Shown here piece by piece: positions 23,516-34,289 of a DNA stretch of 64,000 nucleotides (positions are counted from its first letter, which is position 1; every line of letters begins with the position of its first letter). The notes under the pieces are model-generated. The model searched no databases, was not told the origin of the DNA, and worked only from the letters and a program-made list of their open reading frames with translations. A program made the position numbers and the translations under genes. Origin of the DNA: Heterobilharzia americana (taxonomy: Eukaryota; Platyhelminthes; Trematoda; Strigeidida; Schistosomatidae); NCBI GenBank assembly GCA_944470555.2, contig OX104134.1, forward strand, positions 98,078,701 through 98,142,700. Reading direction: 5' to 3'.

Positions 23516-24027
23516 CAATTGATTTACTCATGTTGTGTGTGACTGACAAAAGTCCTATGAAAAATAATGACATCATCCTATTTGCAAATGGTGTTATTCA
23601 CTTGAAACATAGTTTCATCCACCGGGCAGTTAGCGCAAAATCACTTCACACTGTTTCGTGAGATAATTGAGCACATTCATTTAAGTAATATCAAATGCAC
23701 CACACCTAAGTTGCAACTCAATGTTTTTGATGACGAAAATGTCAGTCGACTCCTGGTTTCTCCGACATCGTCACCATCATCCGACAGGCAGATGCAATTA
23801 GTTACTTTTCGACAATGATCCAGGCTATGCATCTTACAACTTTAATGAAGAAATATTTCGTTGCATATCACACGACATTAAAATACGGCGCTTCACGGAA
23901 AATGAACGGGTTGGGAATCTAACACATAAGGGAAATCGAACTGATTAGATGACTGGACATAAAGATCTCTGGAACAATAAATATGGAATATAAATAGAAA
24001 ATATAGTGGTGGATGTTTTTCAGTAGA

Positions 24028-24730
24028 GAGAAGTAGCAACTCCCAGAATGTCAGCCGGGATGTTGTTCATTCATTGCTGCAATATGGTGGGGACACTTTT
24101 AACTCCGAAGGGTAAGATGTTGTATTGAAATAACCTTTGGTGTGTGTTTATGTTTAAAAGCTAGCAGTGCTCATCCGAAACGCCTACTTCCGCACGACTG
24201 GTATGATAGTTCTACTGCACACGGTCCTTTCAACAATGAATTCAACGGTGATGCGACGCTCTTCTATTTTCACCGTCATAACTGATAGAAAAAGGCAAGA
24301 TAAGCCAAAGAAAACACAAATGGTTGGAAAGTAAAAACGTGTTTCAGCCAAAATCTGGTAGATAAACATTAATCTAATCAGTTATTAAAATTCATGAGAG
24401 TGAGTCAGTGATTGTGCACGTGTTTGCAAGAGCGAGTGACTGTGGAGTATGAGACCGAACTGTGAAAGCCTCATATAACTAAACGTAGTATGGGAGACTG
24501 CTTCTCTACACACTTTGTGAGGGTTGGTGTGTGATGATTACAGTGGTGGTGCTCATGATGATGATCGTCGACATCATTATGATCAGTGTAACTCGAATAT
24601 TTGTGATCGCTGTAATTGTGATGGTGGTTTGTTTCTACACCACAGACTGTGTAGAGCGCTAGGCAAAACAGTCCAGCTACTTTGACGAAGATACTTGCAT
24701 TGTGTTGTTTCTATGCGAAACTCTAAAAGC
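24028..24730. repeat. Right arm of large inverted repeat
   Basis: Reverse complement of 16060-16790. It begins with the gypsy RT piece (minus strand, LPFGVKSVPTILQQ to LGVATS), continues with the same 60-codon frame (24184-24369, identical in translation) and ends beyond the histidine-rich frame. The region corresponding to the TATAAA of the left arm is degraded here (about 24730). Confidence 0.9.
24471..24692 (-). pseudogene. Histidine-rich secreted protein paralog, second start-less copy
   Basis: It has the same length and almost the same sequence as 16122-16343 on the opposite strand, with changes in the leader (FVKVAGLFCLALYTVCGVET) and none that break the frame. The codon at the functional start position is again ATC (24692-24690). 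The only nearby ATG (24700-24698) is out of frame, and an in-frame stop lies at 24713-24711. Loss of the start therefore preceded the inverted duplication or was shared by gene conversion. Confidence 0.7.
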
Positions 24731-25008
24731 ATATGGGTATTTGTAGCGAGCGACGTAAACTTAACACAACGGTATTATCTACTGTCTGTAGAGATTCACA
24801 ATGTGACGACATTCGAAATGACAATTGGCATATTTCATTGCCAAAGTTTTGTAAGCCATACACACAATTATTTAAATGAACGCACAAGTCGTCTTCCTTA
24901 AGTTCGGGTCCGATGTTTCTTTGGTTTACTTCTATCTATTTCCCTGCTAACAAATTATCCGCATCGATGATAGAGTACAAGAAATACCTTTACTAGCGAT
25001 TGGCGACT

Positions 25009-25013
25009 GATAT

Positions 25014-25096
<83 letters not shown>
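25009..25096. repeat. (TA)n microsatellite
   Basis: More than 40 TA units with one TAAATA interruption near the left end. Confidence 0.97.
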
Positions 25097-25098
<2 letters not shown>

Positions 25099-25434
25099 GG
25101 TGATCCACTATCAGAGTTCAGGATGACACATCATTGGCTCTTTTCTCTCTCAAATACAGTTACAAAGAATTGGATAGGAAGCGATATGAAGTTGACTACT
25201 TCGTAGACGGTTTTTCGGTACAATCTTGCGACCTTATCAAGCTGGATCGTTGTTGATAGTGACTCGGACTCAGTGCAAGCTAAAACAGTATCCAAGCAGA
25301 ATGAGATGCCCATCTAGGGCTCAACTACTCAATATTTCAAGGAAATACTTAGCTGACGCATCCATAGTGATTAGTATCTTACAACGTTTATCATCAATGC
25401 CAGTTTGATTGGACCAATGATGATTGAAGAGAAA

Positions 25435-25700
25435 AATGGGTGGCGAAAGATTCGATTCGAATCAGTGGCCTTCGGATTGTCCATCCGACTAAGCCACAAG
25501 ACCTAGCCGCTGACCACGCTTTTACTTCACTTTAGTGGCCGGGGTTGCGTCAACGTTTCATGTGATTCTGCAACGCGTAACTGACGGTTAGTCGTAATCA
25601 CACCATCTGCCCAGCCAGAACCTCTCATCTAAATTGAACGGAAGAGTTAGAGCATAGTATTAATTGTTGATGGGATATATCTGCATGAGCTGTGGTTAAG
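25435..25700 (-). repeat. tRNA-headed short repeat
   Basis: On the minus strand the block TGTGGCTTAGTCGGATGGAC (near 25490-25471) resembles an A-box/D-arm, and ACTGATTCGAATCGAATC (near 25465-25447) a B-box/T-arm. A related unit lies at 26440-26700 on the same strand with a similar body (GTGATTACGAC/GCGTGACTACTG). Acceptor pairing is absent, so this is a tRNA-derived SINE, not a tRNA gene. Confidence 0.5.
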
Positions 25701-25904
25701 AAGACACTCAATTGTAAGAATGAGACACCAAACGCCATTTTGAGATGCCATATTTCAGTGACTTCTTGAAAAAAGTAAACAAGCACACGGAAGACGTATC
25801 TTAAGCAATGAATTGTTTAATATTCAGAATGAACACGAACAGTGAATGACATTTACACTATCCATGTTCACTCTAAATTTTCATCGCAACCACTTCCTTT
25901 TTCA

Positions 25905-26280
25905 GACTTTTTCCCTCATCCTTTGGACCTTGACTGTTGGTTTGAGCCATGCGGGGCAATGTAGACTAGTCTGTTGGGGTCCATAGGACAAGAGGAACCA
26001 GTGGTTGGAGATTCTAGGTGATATGACTGAGAACCGATGTCAGTGGCACAAATGTATACACACACCATCATCATCTTAACGACGCTACACCGAATCTCAC
26101 CATTTTCTCATTCTTCCTTCCTCTCTTTTAGCACTTTATATTTCTTTTGACTGAATTTTCTTTTCTTCATCATGCGCCTCACCGCCTTTTCACTTGATGT
26201 ACTGATATGAGCTGTGGTAACTTAGACCGTTACGCAGTAATGCTTGGTCCTATGTTGATATTGATGATGATGATGAATCA
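25905..26280 (+). pseudogene. 3' end of SR3/Perere-3-like RTE element
   Basis: Matches the reverse complement of 52400-52730: the CCTTGACTGTTGGTTTGAGCC block, ACAAGAGGAACCAGTGGTTGG (C-terminal RNQWLE codons), the ACACCATCATCATCTTAACGACGCT block, and the 3' untranslated region up to a GATGATGATGATGA tail. It is 5'-truncated to about 370 bp, as usual for target-primed insertion. Confidence 0.85.
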
Positions 26281-26439
26281 CCAAGGTCTCATTTCCTTCT
26301 GATTTCTACAAACTCTGCATTCCAACCTAAAAGCTGGTTAGTTTAGGTTTCAAGGCGCCGTAACTATCCGTCATACTAATTTACTCCGGGTACAAAATGT
26401 TACATGTGCTCCGACTAAATCTTTCTACTATACTGGGTG

Positions 26440-26700
26440 ATGATTTAAGGTGAAATGAAAATCTGGCCCGCGGTAAGATTCTGACTGGTGACCTCCAGGT
26501 TATTGGGCCGATGTTCTACCGACTGAACTACGAGACCGGACGCCGATCAGATCTTAATTTCACTTTAATTACCAAAGGTTATGCCCGACTGTCATGCGAA
26601 TTCGCGATGCGTGACTACTGCTGTATCGTATTCACACTGGCTTCCCAGTGTGTAACTATCTGAAATAGCTGTGGTTTAGCAGACTACTATAGTAGTGGCA
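26440..26700 (-). repeat. tRNA-headed short repeat (second copy)
   Basis: On the minus strand GTCTCGTAGTTCAGTCGGTAGAACA (around 26540-26516) is a clear A-box/D-arm, followed by CAATAACCTGGAGGTCACC and CAGTCAGAATC as a decayed T-arm. No cloverleaf closes. It lies just beyond the poly(A) signal of the gene at 26843-29281. Confidence 0.5.
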
Positions 26701-26720
26701 TAAAAATGCAAAATAATTTC

Positions 26721-26726
26721 TTTATT
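26721..26726 (-). promoter_or_regulatory. Poly(A) signal AATAAA of the seven-exon gene
   Basis: TTTATT on the plus strand reads AATAAA on the minus strand, 117 bases after the stop codon at 26845-26843. Confidence 0.6.
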
Positions 26727-26842
26727 CAGTTATCACAGTAGTGTACAATGGGAAAAAAACTAACTTCCTGCAAAACGATACTTGAAAATGTAAATACGTT
26801 CGATTACAGGAAAATGTTGCCACATAGTTAGTTTATACGCAT

Positions 26843-29281
26843 TCATTTGTGTACGAATGTTGACATATAGGCTTCTTGATATGCTAACCATTCAGCTACA
26901 CGTTCCTTGTATGATGGCGATTTCTGCTTACTGAAAGGTTTTCGTTTAAAACGGTGATCGATATTAAATTTCATCCGTGGTGTTGTACGTCGCGAATAAT
27001 CTTTTCTACCTATATGTAAAATAAAATGATAAATAAAACTGCTTATTGATACTTGTAATTTCCCGTTGCTATAGTGGATCGAATTGCTTGTGCCCCAATG
27101 GGCAACGTCTTAGAGCGGTAGGTACTGGGTTCGAGTCCCAGTAGGAACACTACTCACTACGGGGAAGAGGCAAGTATGCTCAGCTGACAAGCAAATACGA
27201 AATACGAAAAAACGCGTGCCCTGGATTCAACTGCTAGCCATCAAGTAGACCGCGATAAATAAATAGGTCAGCTATATTAACTATGAATAGATAAATCATA
27301 CGACTCATCATAACCGAGTAGTATGAAATTATCTTAAATGCACTACTGAGGAAACTGTGACCACAGGAAAATTCGCTACACGAAATAACAAGAGAGCTGT
27401 AGCAACATATCAATGAAAAGCTTATGCATTGTGGAATAGATTAATGTGTTTTGATGAAAAGTTTACAAATGGTGTTTTGGTAATATTCCCAATAAAATAC
27501 AAACTTATCATTATGTAAACTACTCATTAGAAACCTATTTATAACACATAGCTGTAACATTTATTCAGTACTACTGATATGACTACCCATGAGTAACGTA
27601 TTTAATATGCCTGCCTAGGTTTCCTCTGATTGGTTGTTTGTTGTTGTTTGGATAATTCCTGTTATCTGATTGGTCGACCGAATAAGTCGACCGCTAGCCG
27701 CATTAAAATTGTCATGAATGAATGGATAAAATTCACCTTTATGATAAAATGAAACTGATTTTAAAAGTCAATAAAATGCACATTTTATGCAGGCTTCCGA
27801 CGAATAGGTCTCTGAACTGAGTTATCATTTTTCGGAGTTGAACATCAAGAAAGTGGAAGTTCGAGTCTATCTCTGCTTCTCGAGTGAGGCACCAGCACCA
27901 GCGAAAATGTGAAGATTTTCAAGACTCACATTCTTATTACAAATAATGAAACTACCTACGTATCCTTTTATTTATAGATATGAAAGCTGTTGATTGCGTT
28001 GAAAAGACGATGTTTTCCATACTTGCCGTAAGGTAACTAGTCAGTATTTAATTAACAACATTTGGCTAAACATTTCAAAACAAAATCAGATGATTGTGGA
28101 CAAGCATTATGTCAACTGTTCGCATATCACCCTAAATTATAGAATCACTAACTTACACTTCGGTATAATCTCTAGTTAATGTGGAAATGATGAAGTTGAC
28201 TGCATCTTCTACTTATTCCAGAGATCTATCAGATAGCTAACAAGAAACAGCCAAGTTGCATGAGGTCAGCTGCTGACAAAAATTTAAAAAGCACTCAACA
28301 AATATATGCACTTTTGCAAAGTAGACAATGAGCTAGACGTATGTTGTGAGGGCGAGTGATGCTTACTATTAAGTTGCCTAGAACTCGATAGGTGGAGAAG
28401 GGATGCAAACCCACAACCCACTGATTCATCTTAAACTATATTTGAATACTTTTTATACTATAAATTTAATAATCACTAATCACCAGCATCCCACAAGAAC
28501 AATAGGAAATGCTCACCTGACGGACCATTCTTTGAACTCTCACTACTAGTGAATGAGTTCGCTATTTCAACTGAATTAAATCTTCGTCTTTTCAATGGTA
28601 AAACTGGGTTTTCTGATACTGTGTGGCAAAATTTAGAAAATGTTTTAGTGACATTTTCAAAATCTATACTTACGCAGACGAGATAAGGACACACTTATAT
28701 TTTTGTGACTCTACAATAAAATTATTTTTAAAAAAATATATAGCAAAAGTGTATCATACCTTTTTGCCACTGCTATTCCTGGTGTGTTCAACTTCTGCAG
28801 TCCGCGGAATTCTTGTCAATTCGTCGTCTGCATCAGAATCATAATCTCCACTATCAGAACTTGTATCTACAATATCTGTGTGAGAGTCTGTTTCACAAAG
28901 AAATGTCCTCGAACATACTATATGGAAAGAAATACCTGTATTACTGGTACGGAGAGGTTGACAATTTTCACCATCTTCATCACTATCATTATAATTATTA
29001 TAACCGTTCTTATTATTCGACGACGCTACATCTGGTAATAATGATAAAAAGTCTTTGAAGACAATCAAGTGTGAAATTTAATAATAATGTTATACCTCCT
29101 TCTTTGACGACTGAAAAATCCATCAAATCTACCACATCACAGTGTGGGAATTCATAATTATACTACGTGAAGAGGGAGAAAAAAGATGATGCATACATAC
29201 AGATATGCATAATATACCTACCTTATCAGCTATACTGTTCAACTTTGACGCAAAATCGGAATTTGTACGTTTTTTGGCCAT
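26843..29281 (-). CDS. Seven-exon gene, probable nuclear protein of unknown function
   Basis: I assembled this from splice signals. The exons are 29281-29222 (ATG), 29162-29096, 29031-28936, 28887-28760, 28710-28674, 28618-28517 and 27009-26843 (TGA). Every junction keeps phase (0,1,1,0,1,1), with donors GTAGGT, GTATAA, GTATTT, GTATGA, GTAAGT and GTGAGC and acceptors ending in AG. The total is 657 nt, 218 residues. The protein starts MAKKRTNSDF, has an acidic Ser/Asn/Asp middle (DSDEDGE, SSDSGDYDSDADDE), a PLKRRRF cluster that looks like a nuclear localisation signal, and a basic C-terminus with RFKRKPFSKQKSPSYKERVAEW. I do not recognise the family. The 48-nt intron after exon 3 is in frame without stops, so its retention would also give a protein. 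The last intron (1.5 kb) contains a hammerhead SINE. Confidence 0.75.
27065..27270 (+). mobile_element. Sm-alpha-like SINE with decayed hammerhead, intronic
   Basis: The B box GGGTTCGAGTCCCAGTAGGAA (27127-27147) is followed by the core GCTGACAAG (27183-27191), GAAA near 27205-27208, then ACGCGTGCCCTGGATTCAACTGCTAGCCATC, the family's cleavage-site and tail block. The core differs from CTGATGAG at two positions, and the cleavage triplet is disturbed. It lies antisense inside the last intron of the seven-exon gene. Confidence 0.6.
27271..28510. other. Remainder of last intron of the seven-exon gene
   Basis: No extra exon with matching phase was found. The segment at 27820-27890 resembles 11818-11880 (dispersed repeat). 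An unseen small exon remains possible. Confidence 0.4.
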
Positions 29282-29289
29282 TTTTATGA

Positions 29290-31190
29290 TTGCAGGGATT
29301 TGTGCTATAACGTTAATATGATGCTGTATAAAAGAGACATACTTAGTACAAATAAAATGATTAGATCACTTATATTTAATTACCATGACTGGAGAGGTTT
29401 AAACACGGGCAATATACACACATAAGTAATAAATAAAGTTGTAACTTGGAATGGGAAATAGAGCTGTTTAATCCTGTTCAGTATCGTTTTCGCATCGTAA
29501 CTAATTTCATAAAACTGGAGATGTGGCTTATTGGTCAAGGTAGTTACCATCAAACCGCTGGGCCAACGGCTCAAACCTCAACTCACTAACGGAGGTTTGA
29601 GCAGCCAAGTGATGATATGAACCTTCACATGATAGGTGTAGCTCATGGCCTGGTACAAGAACATGTACACGGTCGCTGAAAGAGTTTAGTTTGTAACTAC
29701 ACCCTTCGTATATCATGCAAATGATCGGTATCAATTGTGAATGACCGGAAACTAGTCTATGCGCTAAACTTAATCACTAGAAACAATACAACTCAGTAAT
29801 AGTGTGCAGGTTCGCACACTAGGCAATAAGTCACACCTATGATATAAGGGTGGTGATTTCTACTGCCTAGTCGTCTAAACCCCAGTATATGCAGTGGAGA
29901 AATTGACATGTACCTGACGTTAAGATCACTTTTACTACTGATTATAAAGTTGAAAAATCCGCAAAAATTAAAGAGCATTTTGTTCTTTTAACTAAAACTG
30001 ACAATATTGTTCTGTTGTTATGCTGATATCAAGTTACCACTTGATTTCAGTGGGAGAAATCCCAAGACAATGGTCTAGCAACCATAAGAATATGTAAAAA
30101 TGAACGTGTACAACCTTACTGATACTTGTAATTTCTTACTCATTCTTACAATAGACCGAATTCATTGGTCTCTGTTATCAAATGAATTTCTTTAACGAAC
30201 GCTGAAATTTAGCTTTACGTTAATTTTTGGTGTTATCTCCGTCATGTGAAAACTTTACAAAAAACTTGCAATTTCTCTTGCCAAAATAAGCGCTAAGATC
30301 GAAGTTATATACAGGTTAAACACCCACGTGGAAAAGCACATGATATTTCAGACTACGACTGACTAATATATAATAAATTTTATAGTTTGTGGTTCTGACT
30401 GATTTTTCCAGCGAATCTATCTATTCTAACAGAAACTATGCTATAAAAATTGTTATAATCTAGGTCTAATTCTACCAAGTATGAAATCCAATCTTTATGA
30501 ACTATATATAATGCATAAATTACTTGAGTATAATGGGGGAAACACTTATTGGTGAATATGAATAACTGGTTGATGTTAAAAATCGAAACTTATTGCAACC
30601 AATAGGTGTCATCAGAAAAATTAGTAGAGTGGTTAATTAGTTTCATATACATGGATAAAGAAGTTTCTAAAAACATGCAGGTTGGTCATTCTCACGAACC
30701 TGCAAGTTGGATAACAATTTAATGCTCGCTAGCCACCTTCAAGTTGAGCTTTTAAAAGCTCTAGCGAGAATTCATGACTTATTGGGTCAACCATATGATG
30801 TGAAAGAAAATACTTGCCAACGGTATCAAATGACAGTAGCATTATATCACGAACCAACAGAAGTTAAAAACGTGTATCACTGAATTTCAACCCATTGGAT
30901 GAGTTGAAACCTGCCCATTATGAGACCAGATAGTCGTGGGTACATACTGCTAAGAAGTCACGAATTGAAACAAAACAGCAGTCGAGTACTTCCACAGTCT
31001 TAATAGTTTTCTAAGTGAAGCCAAAGTGTAATGAAAACTTTAAAATATCAGCATGACGTTTTATCTTCGAACCAAATGTAGTGTACCAGTGATTATTAAA
31101 ACAGAGTCCGAGGGTTTGTAAATAAGCTATGAAAGCGAGAGACTACTCTACTTTCAGGTGAATAAACGTGTCTAAGTGCGTAGTACCTAT
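29290..31190. other. Intergenic stretch upstream of the seven-exon gene
   Basis: Contains the promoter side of the gene ending at 29281, but no TATA box or other element could be assigned. A segment at 29520-29760 (GTTACCATCAAACCGCTGGGCC...) looks like a dispersed tRNA-related repeat. No coding exons recognised. Confidence 0.4.
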
Positions 31191-31198
31191 GTGCCACT

Positions 31199-33520
31199 GT
31201 GACAAATGAATTTATGATCCATTGGCCAAGGATTTATTCCTGCAGATCGAATCGAAAAAAGAGAAGTGAAAGAACTGAAGTCCCGATTAGCAATAGGAAA
31301 AGATGTGGTGGATTTTCATGTAGTAAGGCTTCGGAAACAAATGATGCCGAAGCCCTTATAAACAAGACGAAAACGCACTTAAATGATTTCATCATTCTGT
31401 ATACAAATGCCCAGCCTCCTAAATGAATGGACCGAACTAATGTAATAGAAAAAGAAAACCCGACATGACTGCAACCCCAGAAACGTGGCTATCGGAGATT
31501 GGTAATAATGAAGCACATCTACACAGATTCTTTGTTAAAGTAACATATCAGCGTGAAGAGGTAGTACTGACTACCTTTACTTGAAGAATAACTTTAAGAG
31601 CCATAGAAATAGAGGCATACGAAGGTGGAACAAATGAAATGTCACGTTACAAACTGAAGTGGAAGAGATACGATGTCAACTTGGTCATAGTATATCGTCG
31701 TCCTGAATGTGAGGCTGAAAACTCTTTCCTATACAAAACTGACTAACTGGGCAGATGGTTGCAAGAGACTTGAACACACTATCAGTTGACTAGAACAGCC
31801 TAACAGAAGCGTCAAGTTATTCGTTTGGTGACAGGTTGACGAAAATACGTTTACTTGGCTCTTATGCAGCACATTATAGCTGCACCCTGATGCCACTATG
31901 AGCACGTCCAATTAATTCTAGGCCTAGTATTTTTGCATACACCACCTGGCGAAGGCGATCATGCTGTTGTACCAGGATAGCACCCCAGCTCGACCCGAAA
32001 TGTAAAGCGAACATGATAGCTGTTAAATCGACAGCCTTTTCGGAGGACTGCACAGTCATTGCAAAAGCCCCAGATGATGGTGTATGCTCTTTCAAACTTT
32101 TATACTCGAGCTACTCAGCCGTACATTCTATGGACTGTCCTCAAGTGATGAGAACAATGTCTTGCGAGCAGAGATTACGAACTCTGAAGTATACTAAGGC
32201 GAAAGAAAGTGTTGAGGTCTTGTTAATAACCATAGTGCAACTAAGGTGTAGTGTTGAAAGATCCCAGAATAAATGCATCACAACTCACTGGTCTCTAATT
32301 CGCGTCGAAATCGATTTAGTTCAAGTACCAGTAGTAGGAGTGAACTGTAGGAGTGAAACACATCACGTTATTCCCACCTTATTTAGAGAAGCAGAAACTA
32401 TCTAGTTGACTGAAGATGACAAATCAGAGGATACGGCCAATTATTTTCCCGAAATCACTGCGTAGGAACACCCAGTGGAAGCTACTTCAACAAAAGCATA
32501 GAACTCCAACTGTGCAAATCTATTGCAATGACATATTTAGCGCAGTAAGTACTCTGGATGCAAGAAAACCAACGAAACCAGATGGACTACACCGAAGGCA
32601 ACTCCTGCAGCTCATATAGGACATCACTGGTCCAATGACTGTAATAACTCAACTGCAGCACTCAATCCATACATATATATTACTGGGAGTGCCATAATCG
32701 CAGCTATTCATAAGACAGGTCCCAGAAAACAATGAATAAAAACATGCAAACTTCATAGCATAAAGTGTGAAATCAATGTGAATGTGGAGTCAACAAGGGA
32801 AATTCTAATATAATACTACAATGATCAAACATCAACAAATAGCACGCACGTAGGAAGCCTCATAACACCAAAAGACTGAAGATGTGGTGAAGAATAAGCG
32901 GTATCTAACAGCCTATATACCAACTTGTGTCGAGGATAGATACACTAACAAGTCAACAGTGGCGTATAACGGAAATGTTGCAAGGTAACTAACACAGTCA
33001 TACAAATGGTTCCCGCAGATATTTTCATAGTGCTGAAAAATAACTGGGCATTCACATACAACATCAAATGCATACTCGAACCTCAACAAATGGGGCGATA
33101 TGAACTAACTACTGGAATCATAGAAGCAAACTCCAGCTTACTTTAACTACAGGCCAAGTGTACAACATTTGTTTCTCTCTGGTACAAAGGTGTTCAAATG
33201 TCTAACAAAAACAGCGAAGCTGGCAGGTGAAATTTAGCTAGCACTTGGTAGCTGACGCATACAAAATAACTCAGATAAATCTAGAAAGCATATTTGTACT
33301 ATGTACAAGATATTGAAATGTGTTACGTCATTTGAAGCATCATCTGCGAGGAAAACCAGTGTTTAGAGAGTGAACTCAACCATATCTCTTTTTAAGTACT
33401 ATTTCCACAAACTTGTAATTCAAGGAAAGTAACATTTTGATACGGAACCTGAAACTACCATTGCAGGACACAGTGGTTGGCAGCTGTCCCTACCAAACAC
33501 CTCTCTTGAGGAAACCAAGC
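31199..33520 (+). pseudogene. CR1-clade non-LTR element, strongly decayed
   Basis: The plus strand carries scattered CR1 landmarks. ILYTNAQ at about 31395 is the start of the endonuclease (cf. LYTNARSL). Then come TWLSEIG near 31480, LVIVYRRPECE near 31680, SDxDA-type endonuclease end sequence near 32000, ARKPTKPDGLHRRQLLQL near 32560 (pre-RT LD..KS.GPDG.HP) and a WE.A.I.AAIHKTGP block near 32690. RT motifs beyond are barely visible. Stops occur in every block. It is an old dead copy of the SR1/Perere-like group. Confidence 0.65.
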
Positions 33521-33850
33521 ACATCGGGGTGAGCTGAGATACCTGAAAGCATCGCTGACGGTTAAAAGACATAGAGGATGTCTTATGGATAGCACCGGCA
33601 CCTATTTCACTGTGACATTACTGTTTGTCGATTAACGTTTACTACTGTGGAAGAGCAATATTTGTGCGTGCTGAGTTGTCAGTTCACTTTTTCCGCTTCC
33701 GCTTTTCGTATTTACGTTTGCGTAAACACTAAAAATCTCACACGTTTCTCCTACTACAACTTACCCACAGTCTAGACGAAAGCCCAGCCGAAAATCTGTT
33801 GTCGCAAAATCAACTTACAACTGCGGCGCCGGCGTTAAATCCTGGGTTAA

Positions 33851-34255
33851 ATGATGAGGTTCATGACAGTGCTCAGTGTCCAATATTTCCTAGTTGAGCA
33901 CTGCAAAGCTACAGTTTCTGAGTTCTTATGTGTAGGTCTTGAAGCCGTTTTCATGTCTGATTCATCCCCTCAGTGGGAACGGACGTCATTTGTGATTTCC
34001 TTCGTTTGCTTCGCTGTAGATATAATTGCTCGTGGGTTGTTTCTGTTTTCTCATGGTTTAGCATGCCATCAAACTAAGAAGCTTCTGGGAAGATCGACGG
34101 TATTCTTTCAACTGCTGTTTACAAAACACTCTGGAGTTGGAGTTGTTAGTATGAGTAAAACGAGGGAAGTAGCTGTTCAAAACAGAAGGAAGGGAATATA
34201 TGGAAAAAACAGTCACTATCATAGGAAAGGGGGAAAATCAAATGAAAGAGTGTAA
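33851..34255 (+). other. Open frame without recognisable family
   Basis: A 134-codon plus-strand frame between two CR1 relics, with two hydrophobic stretches. No conserved motif, splice context or second copy was seen. It could be chance, given its length in repeat debris. Confidence 0.15.
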
Positions 34256-34289
34256 CTGCATTAGGACAATAACAATGACATTTCTCGAA

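Noticed and set aside
28813..29058. Plus-strand frames over the seven-exon gene (81-84 codons)
   Set aside because: They are the reverse of the exon chain; only the minus strand gives matched splice sites and phase.
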